Translations under genes and position numbers: made by a program | Source of the DNA: Chara braunii | Lineage: Eukaryota > Streptophyta > Charophyceae > Charales > Characeae | Length of the DNA stretch: 23,189 bases | Reading direction: 5' to 3' | Assembly (NCBI GenBank): GCA_003427395.1 | Contig: BFEA01000032.1 | Coordinates: 3,379,970-3,403,158 of the forward strand | Part shown: positions 7,021-15,361 of the stretch, piece by piece | Numbering within the stretch: the first letter of the stretch is position 1 | Layout of the letters: the number at the start of each line of letters is the position of its first letter | Notes under the pieces: model-generated | Databases searched by the model: none | What the model saw: only the letters and a program-made list of their open reading frames with translations | Told to the model about the DNA's origin: nothing

Positions 7021-8526
7021 AATATTCATCGACGTTATGTATGAATTTCAAGTTATTGTGTTGAGAATTATTCTCTTTCATGTATGATATTTTAATAGGA
7101 TATTTTATCCTGAACTTTGAGGTATCCTCTTAGTTACAATCTTAGTAGATCAAATTTCTTGCTCAAATTATTATCAATCGCAACCATTTTTAAATGTTGT
7201 CAACTGAGCGGTGGATTTATTTTCATAATATTTTGTTGATCAATTCAGTCATAGATTTTGTTTGAGTATTTGGATTGACGTATATTTCGATTAATCAGTT
7301 TACTCGGACTCCCATTTATTTTGAGATAATCCATTTTATATTTATGTGATGCATTTCTACTATAGGAAGGCATCTTATCCATTGTTGGAAATTATTTAGT
7401 TCGTGTCATTACGAAATTCTATGTGAAAGTGTTTTGTATCGTTGTTGTTGAATATTTAATCATGCCACGATGATTCCTTATGGAATTGTGAGCTTTGTAG
7501 GTGGTAGTGAGGCTCGCGTCGAAGCTATGCTCTTTATCCATAACGGGATGTTGTCTTCTTATTTTGTGTGGTTTAAGGAAGGAAGACTACATTATCACTG
7601 AAAATGGAGAAAGGTGTTGAGGTCTTGTTAGAATGTTGCATATAGAGTAAGTGACTATTATTTACCACGAGGGGAGGAGTGGCTACCTAACCTCGTGTCA
7701 AGCATGGTCACCGTGTCTGTATGGTCGAGGTCTAGCTAGCCTCGGTCATATGAGGTGGGGCTGCTCTACTCTACATGTAGAGGACTAATGGGATCGAAAA
7801 CACTGGAATCGAAAGGAATGTGGTGAGGCTCGAATCTAAAGTGGGGTTTGATGTTGAGATGTTATCCCTTGAAGAGGATTACACCATTCCTCAACGCATA
7901 TCACAAGGAGTTCAGAAGCATCATACATAAAAACTTATGTGGATTGGAATGTGTTTCAAACTTGGGCAAAGAACTTTAAACGAATGGTTTTTCTGAGGAA
8001 TGGTTCGTTCGAACTTTGTTTGACTACTTCAGGAGGTTGATTTTTTTGTAAGACCCGCCAGGGGTTAATTCTGACTTTTTGGATAAATGGATGTATCAAC
8101 CAAATAAATTTTATTTCGGAACTAGTCGGAGGGCCTCCTATACCATTCTGAGAGACTAGATGTTTTTTCAGTGGCCGCCAATGGGATGATGCTGGGATCA
8201 TTCTAAAAAAGCTTCTCTAAATTGAAGGCTTTAAGGGCTAGACCGAGGTCCAAGTTTTGATAAGGCTTGCCAAAGGCAGAATCTGGTACCATTCCATTTA
8301 TTTAGGTGGGTTATATTGATTTTAGGTTTCTGGAGGCCAAATCTTGTTTTATTGTTGTACTGTTGTTGTGAATATGTTGGTGGAAAAAATCCGACTTAGT
8401 TACGAACGACTGTTTTAACTGTTGAGTATTGTGATTGTTGTCTTAACATGGAAATTTCATGAGAATCCTGAATTTTATTTTGATGGTGAACGACGAGGAT
8501 TGAGTTCAACAGGGGCTCGAGAACGT
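7021..8526. other. AT-rich interval with no recognised gene
   Basis: This is about 1.5 kb without a reading frame that I recognise on either strand. The longest open stretch (minus strand, 7956-8201) has no known motif. Composition changes from the GC-richer LTR to AT-rich at about 7000. It could be decayed element interior or intergenic DNA. Confidence 0.45.
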
Positions 8527-9077
8527 TGTCGGGGCAAAAACCCTGACGAGGGTATTTGCTGGGTATTTTAAACGTCGGACACTGTCCGACCTTTCTTTCA
8601 GTTAAGAAAGTTTGGACTTGGTGAGGATGACGTTTGCCAAAGTTTATTCAGACTAACTTATGACCGAAGGACTAAATCTGTTTTTAACCTTAGTCCGGAC
8701 ACCTACGGTGTTCGATAGTAATGGTGGTACTCGACGGTGTGACCAGTTATACTCGGTTTCTAGCAAGGCCGTAGAGGCGCACGACCGTAGGAATGCTAAA
8801 GCTAGACCTAACCCACCTAAAATAATGACGCGCGACTGTTAAGCCAGCTGCACGATTCAACGTTAAGATGGACTAAAAGAAGCAGCACTGCCAGGTACAA
8901 TGCAACAGGTGAAGCCGTCGGGATTTGACCCTGCACCGAGGACCTAGAGGACGGCTCAGGGGCCTACCCGACTGGGCACTAGTATAGCCACATACGGGCA
9001 GGCAACTATGTGGGTAAGAGCGGCAGGTAGGGCCTGCTAAGCCACCGACTGGCAGCACACTGAGCACATGCTCTTCA

Positions 9078-9084
9078 TATAAAA
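9078..9084 (+). promoter_or_regulatory. TATA box of the 8527 LTR
   Basis: TATAAAA in the context TTCATATAAAAGAGCGG, about 145 bp before the LTR end, where an LTR pol II promoter is expected. A hairpin CTCCTACTAC-CCCC-GTAGTAGGAG (9091-9114) follows immediately. Confidence 0.55.
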
Positions 9085-9108
9085 GAGCGGCTCCTACTAC
9101 CCCCGTAG

Positions 9109-9180
9109 TAGGAGCTAGCCCAGTGGATAACATATCAGATTGTCACCCAATATGCATTCGGATCGAATCCAATAAGTGCA
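9109..9180 (+). other. tRNA-like sequence inside the LTR (box A and box B)
   Basis: Box A TAGCCCAGTGG (9116-9126) matches the consensus. Box B GGATCGAATCC (9160-9170) has one mismatch. Start-to-start spacing is 44 nt, as in a tRNA without an intron. The D-arm text GCCCAGTGGATAA resembles plant tRNA-Arg as I remember it. Acceptor and T stems do not pair well, so this is not a functional tRNA gene. It may be a tRNA-derived piece captured by the LTR, or an older SINE head that forms part of it. Confidence 0.4.
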
Positions 9181-9227
9181 ACTGGACTAACTCCTTTTTG
9201 ATGGAGCAGCCTATAGAGCTGAAGCAG

Positions 9228-9303
9228 TTAGCGCAGTCAATCTGAACCGAGCGATCTGAAGATCGCATTATCGAGATCCGTCGCGTGAGAGATTAGCATG
9301 GCC
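9228..9303 (+). other. Primer-binding site and tRNA-Phe-like segment
   Basis: TTAGCGCAGTC (9228-9238) occupies the primer-binding position. It is followed by GAGCGATCTGAAGATCGC, whose core forms a perfect hairpin (GCGATC, loop TGAA, GATCGC; 9251-9266). The order TAGCxCAGT ... GAGCG ... CTGAAGAT ... CGA-TCC parallels eukaryotic tRNA-Phe (anticodon GAA) from the D-arm to the T-loop, but with indels and a broken box B. A degraded tRNA pseudogene or a primer-derived capture is possible. Confidence 0.3.
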
Positions 9304-9319
9304 TGCGCCAGATACAGGC

Positions 9320-9374
9320 GCGGGGAAGGAAGACCCTGTTGAGCTTGTCTCTAGTTCGACCCTGTGGAAATGAC
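9320..9374 (+). repeat. 25S/28S rRNA-like module 1 (repeat copy 2)
   Basis: It contains GCGGGGAAGGAAGACCCTGT, then TGAGCTTGTCTCTAGTTCGA, ending AAATGAC. It keeps CTCTAG, which copy 1 has changed to CTCTGG, and has AAGG where copy 1 and rRNA have AAAG. The copies therefore carry independent changes from an rRNA-like ancestor. Confidence 0.65.
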
Positions 9375-9393
9375 TGTGCCCGTCCGTTTTGAG

Positions 9394-9446
9394 AGAACGG
9401 GCGCCAGCAGGGGAAAGAAGACCCTATTGAGCTTGACACTAGTTCA
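9394..9446 (+). repeat. 25S/28S rRNA-like module 2 (repeat copy 2)
   Basis: It contains GAACGGGCGCCAGCAGGGGA, then AAGAAGACCCTATTGAGCTT and GACACTAGTTC. It preserves AAGAAGACCC exactly as in rRNA, where copy 1 has AAGAAAACCC, but has CTATTG where rRNA and copy 1 have CTGTTG. Confidence 0.6.
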
Positions 9447-10522
9447 GGATCGGCCGTTCGTTTAGAATGAACGGACTACTCCCAGGGAAAACGAAGGAGC
9501 TGCAAAAAAAAAACAAAAGGAAAAAAAAGAAGAAGAAAGGGGGGGAGAAGAAAAACACAAGGGGAAGGGGCAACGACCGCGAATGTGACCGCGATCCTGC
9601 CCCAGATACAGGCTGGCTGAGCCTAAGTGTGACCACTCATGCAAAGCCTAAAGTTGAACAGCGATTCTTCTGAAAATGGTTGAGTTCAGCCTGAGCTCGA
9701 CGTATCTGTGCTGGAGAAAGTTCCCAGGTACGTCAAACTTTGAAGGGTTGTGGCTCTTCAAAGAAAGGTAAAAAAAAAAAAAAAAAAAAGGTGTCTTGAA
9801 AATGGCAGAGAGTCAGCTATCTCATGACTTATGTGATAGCTGAGGCAAACTAAAAAAGGAAAAAAAAAAAGGAGGAAGTTAAAAGTAACTGTCTCCCTAA
9901 GAGTGTGGCTAGGCAGCGACCACACTAGGCCCTTGATCTTAGCTCATATCAAGAGCCCCAATTGAGCTGCGATGTTTGCCTGAGGGCAAGACTGCTGACC
10001 AGCACCCCCTAGCAACTGTAAAAGCCAGCACTCCAACCAGCTGCCTCACGAATGTGGCAGTGCTGGTGATGCTCTCACTCATTGAGTGCTGGCAAAATTA
10101 TGCATTGCCTTCAGGGAGTTGGACAAGGGAATGTTGGTGCTAGAGAGGGAAGGCGCCGGGGGAGAAGGGAGAGGCTGCTGGAGGAGAACTTGGTGGTTTG
10201 CAGGAAGATGGATAGTGGAAGAAGGGAAGCCATAGCCAGAGGCTGGGAGCTCATTGCCCCACCCCTGTGCTGGTGTTACGGGTAGAAGGCTGCATTAGAA
10301 TCCGATTGAGCGATAAGCGGCAACGTAAAGAGAAGTGTTGCCCGTTTGACGACATGGTGCTGGTTTCCTTTTAGCATGAGGGGAGGTGCTGCAAAATTTG
10401 TGCGAGGGAGTGGAGTGATTTTTTTAATGTGCGACCAGGCGGTGGTGGAACTAAACAACGGTGGTGACCGTATGGTGGCGTAGCAGCCGTGGTACAGTTG
10501 GGAAGTTGGTGGCACTTGCGGC

Positions 10523-10878
10523 TATGTATCACCCACGGTCGCGGCCGTGGATGACTGCCACAATTCCACGGCCACGATTTTTACGGATGTTTCCTGAGTG
10601 GAATAAAACGCAAAAAAGAAGAAAGGGGGGGGGGGGGGGGGGGGTTAGAACCCTACAACCCCTTTTTTTTTCCAAATCGCATATTTTTTAGGGTTAAAAT
10701 AAATAAAAATCGAAAATTGCAAAAAAACAAGAAGAAAAAGCGAAAACAAGATTTTTTCTTTTTTCTTTTTTTGGGTTGTGTGTGTGTGTAAGTGCGTGCC
10801 GGGGGGGAGGGTGACGGGGGCGACTCCCCTCCCACCAATCAATCGATCAATTAATCAATCAATCAATCAATCGAACAA

Positions 10879-10954
<76 letters not shown>

Positions 10955-10980
10955 AGAGAGAGAGAGAGAGAGAACAGGTC
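10523..10980. repeat. Simple-repeat cluster: G20, TG, ATCA, GT, GA
   Basis: In order: a GC-rich inverted repeat around CCACGGTCGCGGCCGTGG (10533-10550); an uninterrupted run of 20 G (10625-10644); A/T-rich sequence; a short TG run (about 10776-10789); ATCA-type units (10837-10875); a perfect GT tract of 73 bp (10881-10953); and a GA tract (10954-10972). There is no gene. Long GT tracts can adopt Z-DNA and G runs can adopt quadruplex structure; both are also common assembly trouble spots. Confidence 0.9.
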
Positions 10981-11422
10981 GGTCTCCAGCCTCACGAGGC
11001 AAGATTCAAGACGGACTTGATACAACAAGATCGATGATCACGTGAGAGAAGAGAAGAGCTCTTCATCACATCAAGGCCACAAACATACAGACAGATCATA
11101 AAACCATTGTCTTTGTACTCAACTCTCTCTCTTCCCTCTGATGATGATATCATACTCAGATATCAGACAATGGTTAATATCATGTCAAGCGGTCCCTGAG
11201 CGATTTCGCCTGATGCTGACCTGTACTCAAAATGAGGTTTGTTGCAACCTGCATCTCATGATTGTGCTCAAGTCCTGAGTCTGTTTCTCAACGTATCTGT
11301 CGTGCTCAAGAAAGTCTTGCCTTGAGTCTGCTGTACTCAAATACTTGCTGATTTTAAAACTGCGCACTTATTATTTGATCAGTATTTCCGAGCGTCACCA
11401 AGAGCACTTGCTGTGACATAAA
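10981..11422. other. No recognised gene; one inverted repeat
   Basis: Apart from a perfect 11-bp inverted repeat, AACCATTGTCT (11102-11112) with AGACAATGGTT (11165-11175), I recognise nothing. The TACTCAA and CTCAAG words recurring at 11117-11350 hint at a further decayed repeat. Confidence 0.45.
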
Positions 11423-11821
11423 TTGTTGCTGCTGTCACCAGGAGAGCCTGCTATGACCAGCTCTATTGCTGCTGTCACCGGGATTGCCTGCTATGACTAG
11501 CACCTTGACCGCTACCACCGGGATCTCCCGCTATGGCCAACACTGTCTCTACTTTGCTGTCACCGGAACTGTCCGTTGTGACCAGTGTTGTCGTTGCTAC
11601 CACCGGGACCTCCCTCGATGGCCAGCACTGTCGCTGCTGTTATGGAAACTGCCCGCTGTGCCCAGCGCCGTCGCTGCTACCATCGGGACCGCCCACTATG
11701 GCCAGCACTGTCGCTGCTGTCACCGGAACTGCTCGCTGTGACCAGCGTCATTGTTGCTATCATCGGGACCGCCCGCTACGGCCAGCACTGGGACCGGAAC
11801 TACCCGTTGTGATCAGCGTTA
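11423..11821. repeat. Minisatellite, about ten 40-bp units alternating between two types
   Basis: The units are 40 bp. Type 1 reads roughly TCGCTGCTGTCACCGGAACT followed by GCCCGCTGTGACCAGCG. Type 2 reads roughly TCGCTGCTACCATCGGGACC followed by GCCCGCTATGGCCAGCACTG. They alternate, giving an 80-bp higher-order repeat. Several frames stay open across the array, but those peptides follow the repeat period and carry no domain, so I do not call a gene. Boundaries are approximate to a few bases. Confidence 0.85.
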
Positions 11822-11844
11822 TGTCCTATGACAATGAGATCTGC

Positions 11845-12320
11845 TGAGAGTGAATTGAGACCATTTATTGAGTCCACTAAATCTGGACTCACTGAAATTG
11901 AGAATTGAACTCACTGAATCAAGTTCAACTGCGTCTGAACTCGTTGAAACCGAAATGAGCATGCTGAAACAGATCTGAATTCACTGATGCTGCACTTTGA
12001 CTCATGGAGACTGAATTCACTGAAGTTGATCTGAGCTTACTAAGACTGGGTTAAATTCACCGGAACTGAACGGAGCTCACTGAGACTGATTCGATCTTAC
12101 TGAGGTCAAACTGAATTCACCGAATCTGATATGAATTGACTTAGACCGAGTTGTTTTCACAGAGTCTGAAATGAACTCACTCAAGCTGAACTGAACCTTC
12201 TAAGATGAAACTGAACTCATTGTGTCTTAGTCTGAATATATTGAAATTCACACTGAAGACTGATCTGAGCTTACCAAAACAGAACTGAGAACTGACTCGA
12301 AACTCTCTGACATCTTGCTG
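11845..12320. repeat. Degenerate minisatellite, 20-bp units
   Basis: Successive units follow the pattern GAACTCACTGAGACTGATCT with many substitutions and occasional 1-bp length changes. The register is clearest from 12011 to 12240 (GAATTCACTGAAGTTGATCT, GAGCTTACTAAGACTGGGTTA, and so on). It directly follows the 40-bp array. Confidence 0.75.
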
Positions 12321-12499
12321 AAAGTTCGCACTGAAACTGAATCAAGAATTCATTCATAATCTGTTGTTGTCCGGGAATTCACTGAACCTGTTATGGTATA
12401 AGAAGTCACTGATTCTGTTTTGAATGGACACTAACGCATCCCCGAGAAATTGCATTAAAGCATTGTTGATGGTGTACTGAGACTTTGTTCTTGAGTTGC

Positions 12500-12680
12500 T
12501 GCTGAAAATTTACTGAGAGACTGCAGTAAACTAGCGCTGAAAATTCATTGAGAACCTGCAGTAGAATGTCGCGGAGAAAATTGCTGAGAAGTTTGCAGTA
12601 AATTGCTGAGAAGTTTGCAGTAAACTGCTGAGAAAAGTTTGCCGTAAACTGCTGCCGAGAAATGCAGTAAGGGCTGCTCA
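12500..12680. repeat. Degenerate repeat, about 22-bp units
   Basis: Units like TGCTGAGAAGTTTGCAGTAAA recur, clearest at 12580-12650. It probably belongs to the same repeat history as the 20-bp array. A minus-strand frame across it (12406-12681) only reflects the repeat. Confidence 0.65.
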
Positions 12681-13142
12681 AGAAATCGTAGCAAGGACCG
12701 TGTCTTAAATCATGGCGAAAATCGCATTAAAATTCTCAGCACGAAGTCCGCACAAGAGTCACTTCATAACTTAATTGGAATATGTAGCGATGCTGTAACT
12801 GATTTCTATTTGAACTTTGCAACTGCAGCTTTGAGACTTCGCAGTCTATGCTAACGCTCCCCTGACTTGTGATTTCACTGCAACAACACCATGATTGATC
12901 CGAGTCTTACTGGAACAAGGTTATATTGAGAGCCGTGCGAAGTTTACCATCACGCTTGAGTGACTGCACGGACCTTGAGAAAACAACACCTATATGCTGG
13001 TCGTTCGTCGTTCTTCGAATACACTTGAACTCACGTTGTTCTCTAAACTCATCTCACCCGGAGTGTGCTACAAGGGGCCTGCTCGGATCCCAATTAGTTT
13101 ACCTCCCTGTCTGAATAGAAGTAGAGGTAGAGATCCGATGTT
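12681..13142. other. No recognised gene
   Basis: Short open frames occur, but none has a motif I know. The interval lies between two minisatellites. Confidence 0.45.
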
Positions 13143-13600
13143 CACCTGTTCAAATAATACACGGGGTGTGATTCTTTGCTGCCCCTATTCGTATACAATA
13201 CAGGGTGCCACTCTGCTTAGTCCCTGTTCATATACAACACAGAGATGCAGCCTGCACACTCCCTGTTCGAATACTGCAGGGGGGTACAGCCTGCACAACC
13301 ATTGTTCGAATAGAGCATAGGAGTGCAGTCTGTAGTCGTGCAGGGATGCAGACCACTCACTCCCTGTTCGGATAGGGCACAGGGCGCAGGTCGGCATTGT
13401 CCCTGTTCAAATAGAACACGGGGTGCAGTACAGGGTGCAGCTCTGCATTGGCCCTGTTCAAATACTGACAGGGGTACAATTATGGTGCCGTTTGCCGATT
13501 GCGACACGAGGGTACAGTTATGTGTTGCCCCTGTTGGTATACAACACAAGGGTGCAGTTCTGCACTTCTGCGTCACCCATGTTCGAACACAACACGGGGA
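13143..13600. repeat. Minisatellite of about ten 39-bp hairpin units
   Basis: Units begin CCCTGTTC, continue with a 5-nt loop such as AAATA or GAATA, then GAACACGGG or ACAACACAGG, then a spacer containing TGCAGC.CTGCA. Starts are spaced 39 bp at 13222, 13261 and 13300 and again at 13362 and 13401; other spacings are longer. Each unit is itself an inverted repeat (for example CCCTGTTC-AAATA-GAACACGGG, 13401 onward), so both strands show similar open frames. These are repeat artefacts and not genes. Confidence 0.85.
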
Positions 13601-13715
13601 AATGCAGAATACTATTCCTATTTAATTACTGCAGGGGGTTCTCGCTTATAGCAAGTGCGTCGTTGCTGGTTGAGAAATGATTAGCCAGACAATGACTGAT
13701 CATATAGCCAAAAAT

Positions 13716-13737
13716 ATAAATAAATAAATAAATAAAA
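13716..13737. repeat. TAAA microsatellite
   Basis: About five AAAT/TAAA units follow the end of the hairpin minisatellite by about 115 bp. Confidence 0.8.
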
Positions 13738-13884
13738 TTAATTCAATGTTCTTTTTTATATTGGCTGCTCCCTGATCAGACGTGGCCCTCACATAGGGCC
13801 GCGCCTCCATGGTGTCATGATTGGATGTTCAAACCAACCCCAATCACGGGGCACTTAAATCAGAATAATTCGAAAATGCTCAAA

Positions 13885-14340
13885 ACCTGTTTGATGTCAT
13901 CAGGTGATTCCAACAGGAATCTCCAATCAAGGGTAACTTGATGACACGGCAAGATGTCACCGGCCATATACTTCAGTCAGCACATGTGTGTGCGATGTGG
14001 TAGCAGCGGATGCGAGTGTGAACAATGACCACCATGAGCACAATGGGAACACAGTGCCTGCATCATTCCCAGCCCTTTCCACTAACCACCTCATCCACCC
14101 CTTCCGATCAAGCAAGTTTGCTTACCTGTTTGATGTCATCAGGTGATTCCAACAGGAATCTCCTATCAAGGGTAACTTAATGACGCAGCAAGATGTCACC
14201 GGCCGTATACTTCAATCAGCACATGTGTGTGCGATGTGGTAGCAGCGGACGCGAGTGTGAACAATGACCACCATGAGCACAATGGGAACAAAGTGCCTGC
14301 ATCATTCCCAGCCCTTTCCACTAACCACCTCATCCACCCC
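13885..14340. repeat. 217-bp direct duplication with 22-bp spacer
   Basis: Copy 1 is 13885-14101 and copy 2 is 14124-14340. They have equal length, with no indels seen and about eight or nine substitutions by eye. Both start ACCTGTTTGATGTCATCAGG and end CCTCATCCACCCC. No protein is recognised in either. High identity suggests a recent duplication compared with the other repeats here. Confidence 0.9.
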
Positions 14341-14757
14341 GTATAGTCTCCTCCAAGTGTGGGGATGTCTCTCAAGGTTGATAGCCTCTGAGTCCCCATA
14401 GAGGAGATGACACTCAAGTACTTGGCAATCAACAATGGTGATGCAGTGTGACTGCACCAAGTTCCTCCTTCCAACACTCAATCCCGCAAGAATTCGTGCC
14501 CTATCACCACTCCAAATGAGTCAACAATACTGGCCGTCACAGCCTCCATCACCAGACAGCTTTACAGTTGTCTTGTCCTCGAGCGTGAACGAAACATCCA
14601 GGTATGTTCTCGCTATGCCAAACAGAAGTGTACTCACCACTAGCAAACTTGAAACAACCATGAGAGCGGGTCTGATACCGAATTCAATGCACCGAGCAAC
14701 AGACGCATAATCATGAACAAACTTCAACAAAGCAATGTCAACGAGGCATTGAGTCAA
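14302..14757 (-). pseudogene. Unrecognised minus-strand reading frame with one in-frame stop
   Basis: From an ATG at 14757 the frame runs 78 codons to a TGA (14521-14523), then continues open in the same frame for another 72 codons to a TGA at 14302-14304. The first part contains a hydrophobic stretch (ALMVVSSLLVVSTLLFGIA, about residues 31-49) that could be a membrane segment. The second part is polar, with the blocks LAGLSVGRRN and HPHTWRRLYGVDEVV. I recognise no family. Its 3' end overlaps copy 2 of the 217-bp duplication. It could be an exon or a decayed element gene, or it could be open by chance. Confidence 0.2.
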
Positions 14758-15229
14758 GCAATCGTTGATGGAAACAGCGAAAGATAATGAAGATTAGTGT
14801 CCAAAGAGAATGACTGTCCTCTAGTCTCTGTCCACTTCTACGTCGGAGTAACTTCTTCCTCAATCCGCCATTTCTCATCAACCTCTTGGCTATTGTAGAC
14901 TCTGTACTAAACAATAAATATTCTCTCCAGTATCTTTAACCTGAGCTAGTCCAGTCGCGCTCCTTGCAGCGATCCAGTGCCAAGAGAATCAGGTCTTCGA
15001 TTGAAGAGTGCTGGTCCACAGTAGTCAAGTAGTCTTCTTAAATGTGGCAATGGACGCCAGCCACCAGGTAAGTTTCCTTCACTCTCAGATGTCTCCCAGT
15101 CTTCCTCCTACTCTCCTATGGCTGCCCGTGCATTGCGTACAAGCACTCTCTCTCCTCTGTTTGGCAGCAGCAGGGCATCATGCCACTCTGCTTCAGTGCT
15201 GGGCAAGAGCACCAGGCAAAATGTGTCAT
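14758..15229. other. No recognised gene; one donor-like splice site
   Basis: A strong 5' splice-site match, CACCAG/GTAAGTTT, occurs at 15065-15077 after an ATG frame (MDASHQ, from 15050). No acceptor or downstream exon could be tied to it. Confidence 0.3.
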
Positions 15230-15361
15230 GAATGGACTGACAGTGAAGATACATTGCCTTGACTGACCACCTGGGTACCAGGGGCTGACTGAGTGAATGG
15301 ACTGGCAGTGGAGATACGTTGACTTGGTTGTGCAGCTGAGTCCCAGGGACTGGCTGAGGCA
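15230..15361. repeat. Tandem duplication of about 65 bp
   Basis: The unit beginning GAATGGACTGACAGTGAAGA (15230-15294) is followed directly by a diverged copy beginning GAATGGACTGGCAGTGGAGA (15295-15361). Shared blocks include ATAC.TTG, CTTG, CAGGG.CTG.CTGAG. Confidence 0.7.

Larger units (their letters stand above)
8527..9226 (+). mobile_element. LTR of the TGTCGGGG family, best-preserved copy (700 bp)
   Basis: It starts TGTCGGGGCAAAAACCCTGA and ends ...GAAGCA, so it has TG..CA termini, then G and a primer-binding site (TTAGCGCAGTC) in the same arrangement as the LTR ends at 4804 and 6836. Its first 175 bp match the fragment at 571. TATAAAA is at 9078-9084. A tRNA-like box A/box B pair follows 32 bp after the TATA box. 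No long ORF is present. There is no target-site duplication to test because no matching second LTR bounds the same element here. Confidence 0.7.
9304..10522 (+). repeat. Long dispersed direct repeat, copy 2 (about 1.22 kb)
   Basis: This is the partner of 1274-2443 in the same orientation. It starts at TGCGCCAGATACAGGCGCGG and the match ends around GGGAAGTTGGTGGCACTTGCG. The purine-rich tract (9503-9570), the hairpin (10023-10093) and the rRNA-like modules (9320-9374, 9394-9446) are all conserved in order. It lies 78 bp after the end of a complete-looking LTR, which supports reading it as the leader or internal part of that family. No conserved ORF is present. Confidence 0.8.

Noticed and set aside
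7956-8201. LINE-type reverse transcriptase remnant around 8000-8300
   Set aside because: Some + frame text (FSKLKALRAR) is vaguely LINE-like, but there are several stops and no catalytic motif.
1274-10522. The 1.2-kb direct repeats as the two LTRs of one 9-kb element
   Set aside because: No primer-binding site follows copy 1 and no polypurine tract precedes copy 2. Copy 2 directly follows the end and primer-binding site of another LTR, which fits a leader position better.
10625-10644. The G20 run as a functional quadruplex element
   Set aside because: A pure G run can form a quadruplex, but there is no gene or promoter nearby, and such runs are also prone to assembly error.
11466-11847. Overlapping open frames across the 40-bp array
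   Set aside because: Three frames are open at once and all follow the repeat period; this is typical of minisatellites without stop codons.
13185-13576. Cys-rich ORFs on both strands of the hairpin array
   Set aside because: Each unit is an inverted repeat, so both strands give similar peptides; no signal peptide or conserved frame.
13143-13600. A CRISPR array (39-bp spaced repeats with hairpins)
   Set aside because: The genome is eukaryotic, units lack a conserved repeat alternating with unique spacers, and there are no cas genes.
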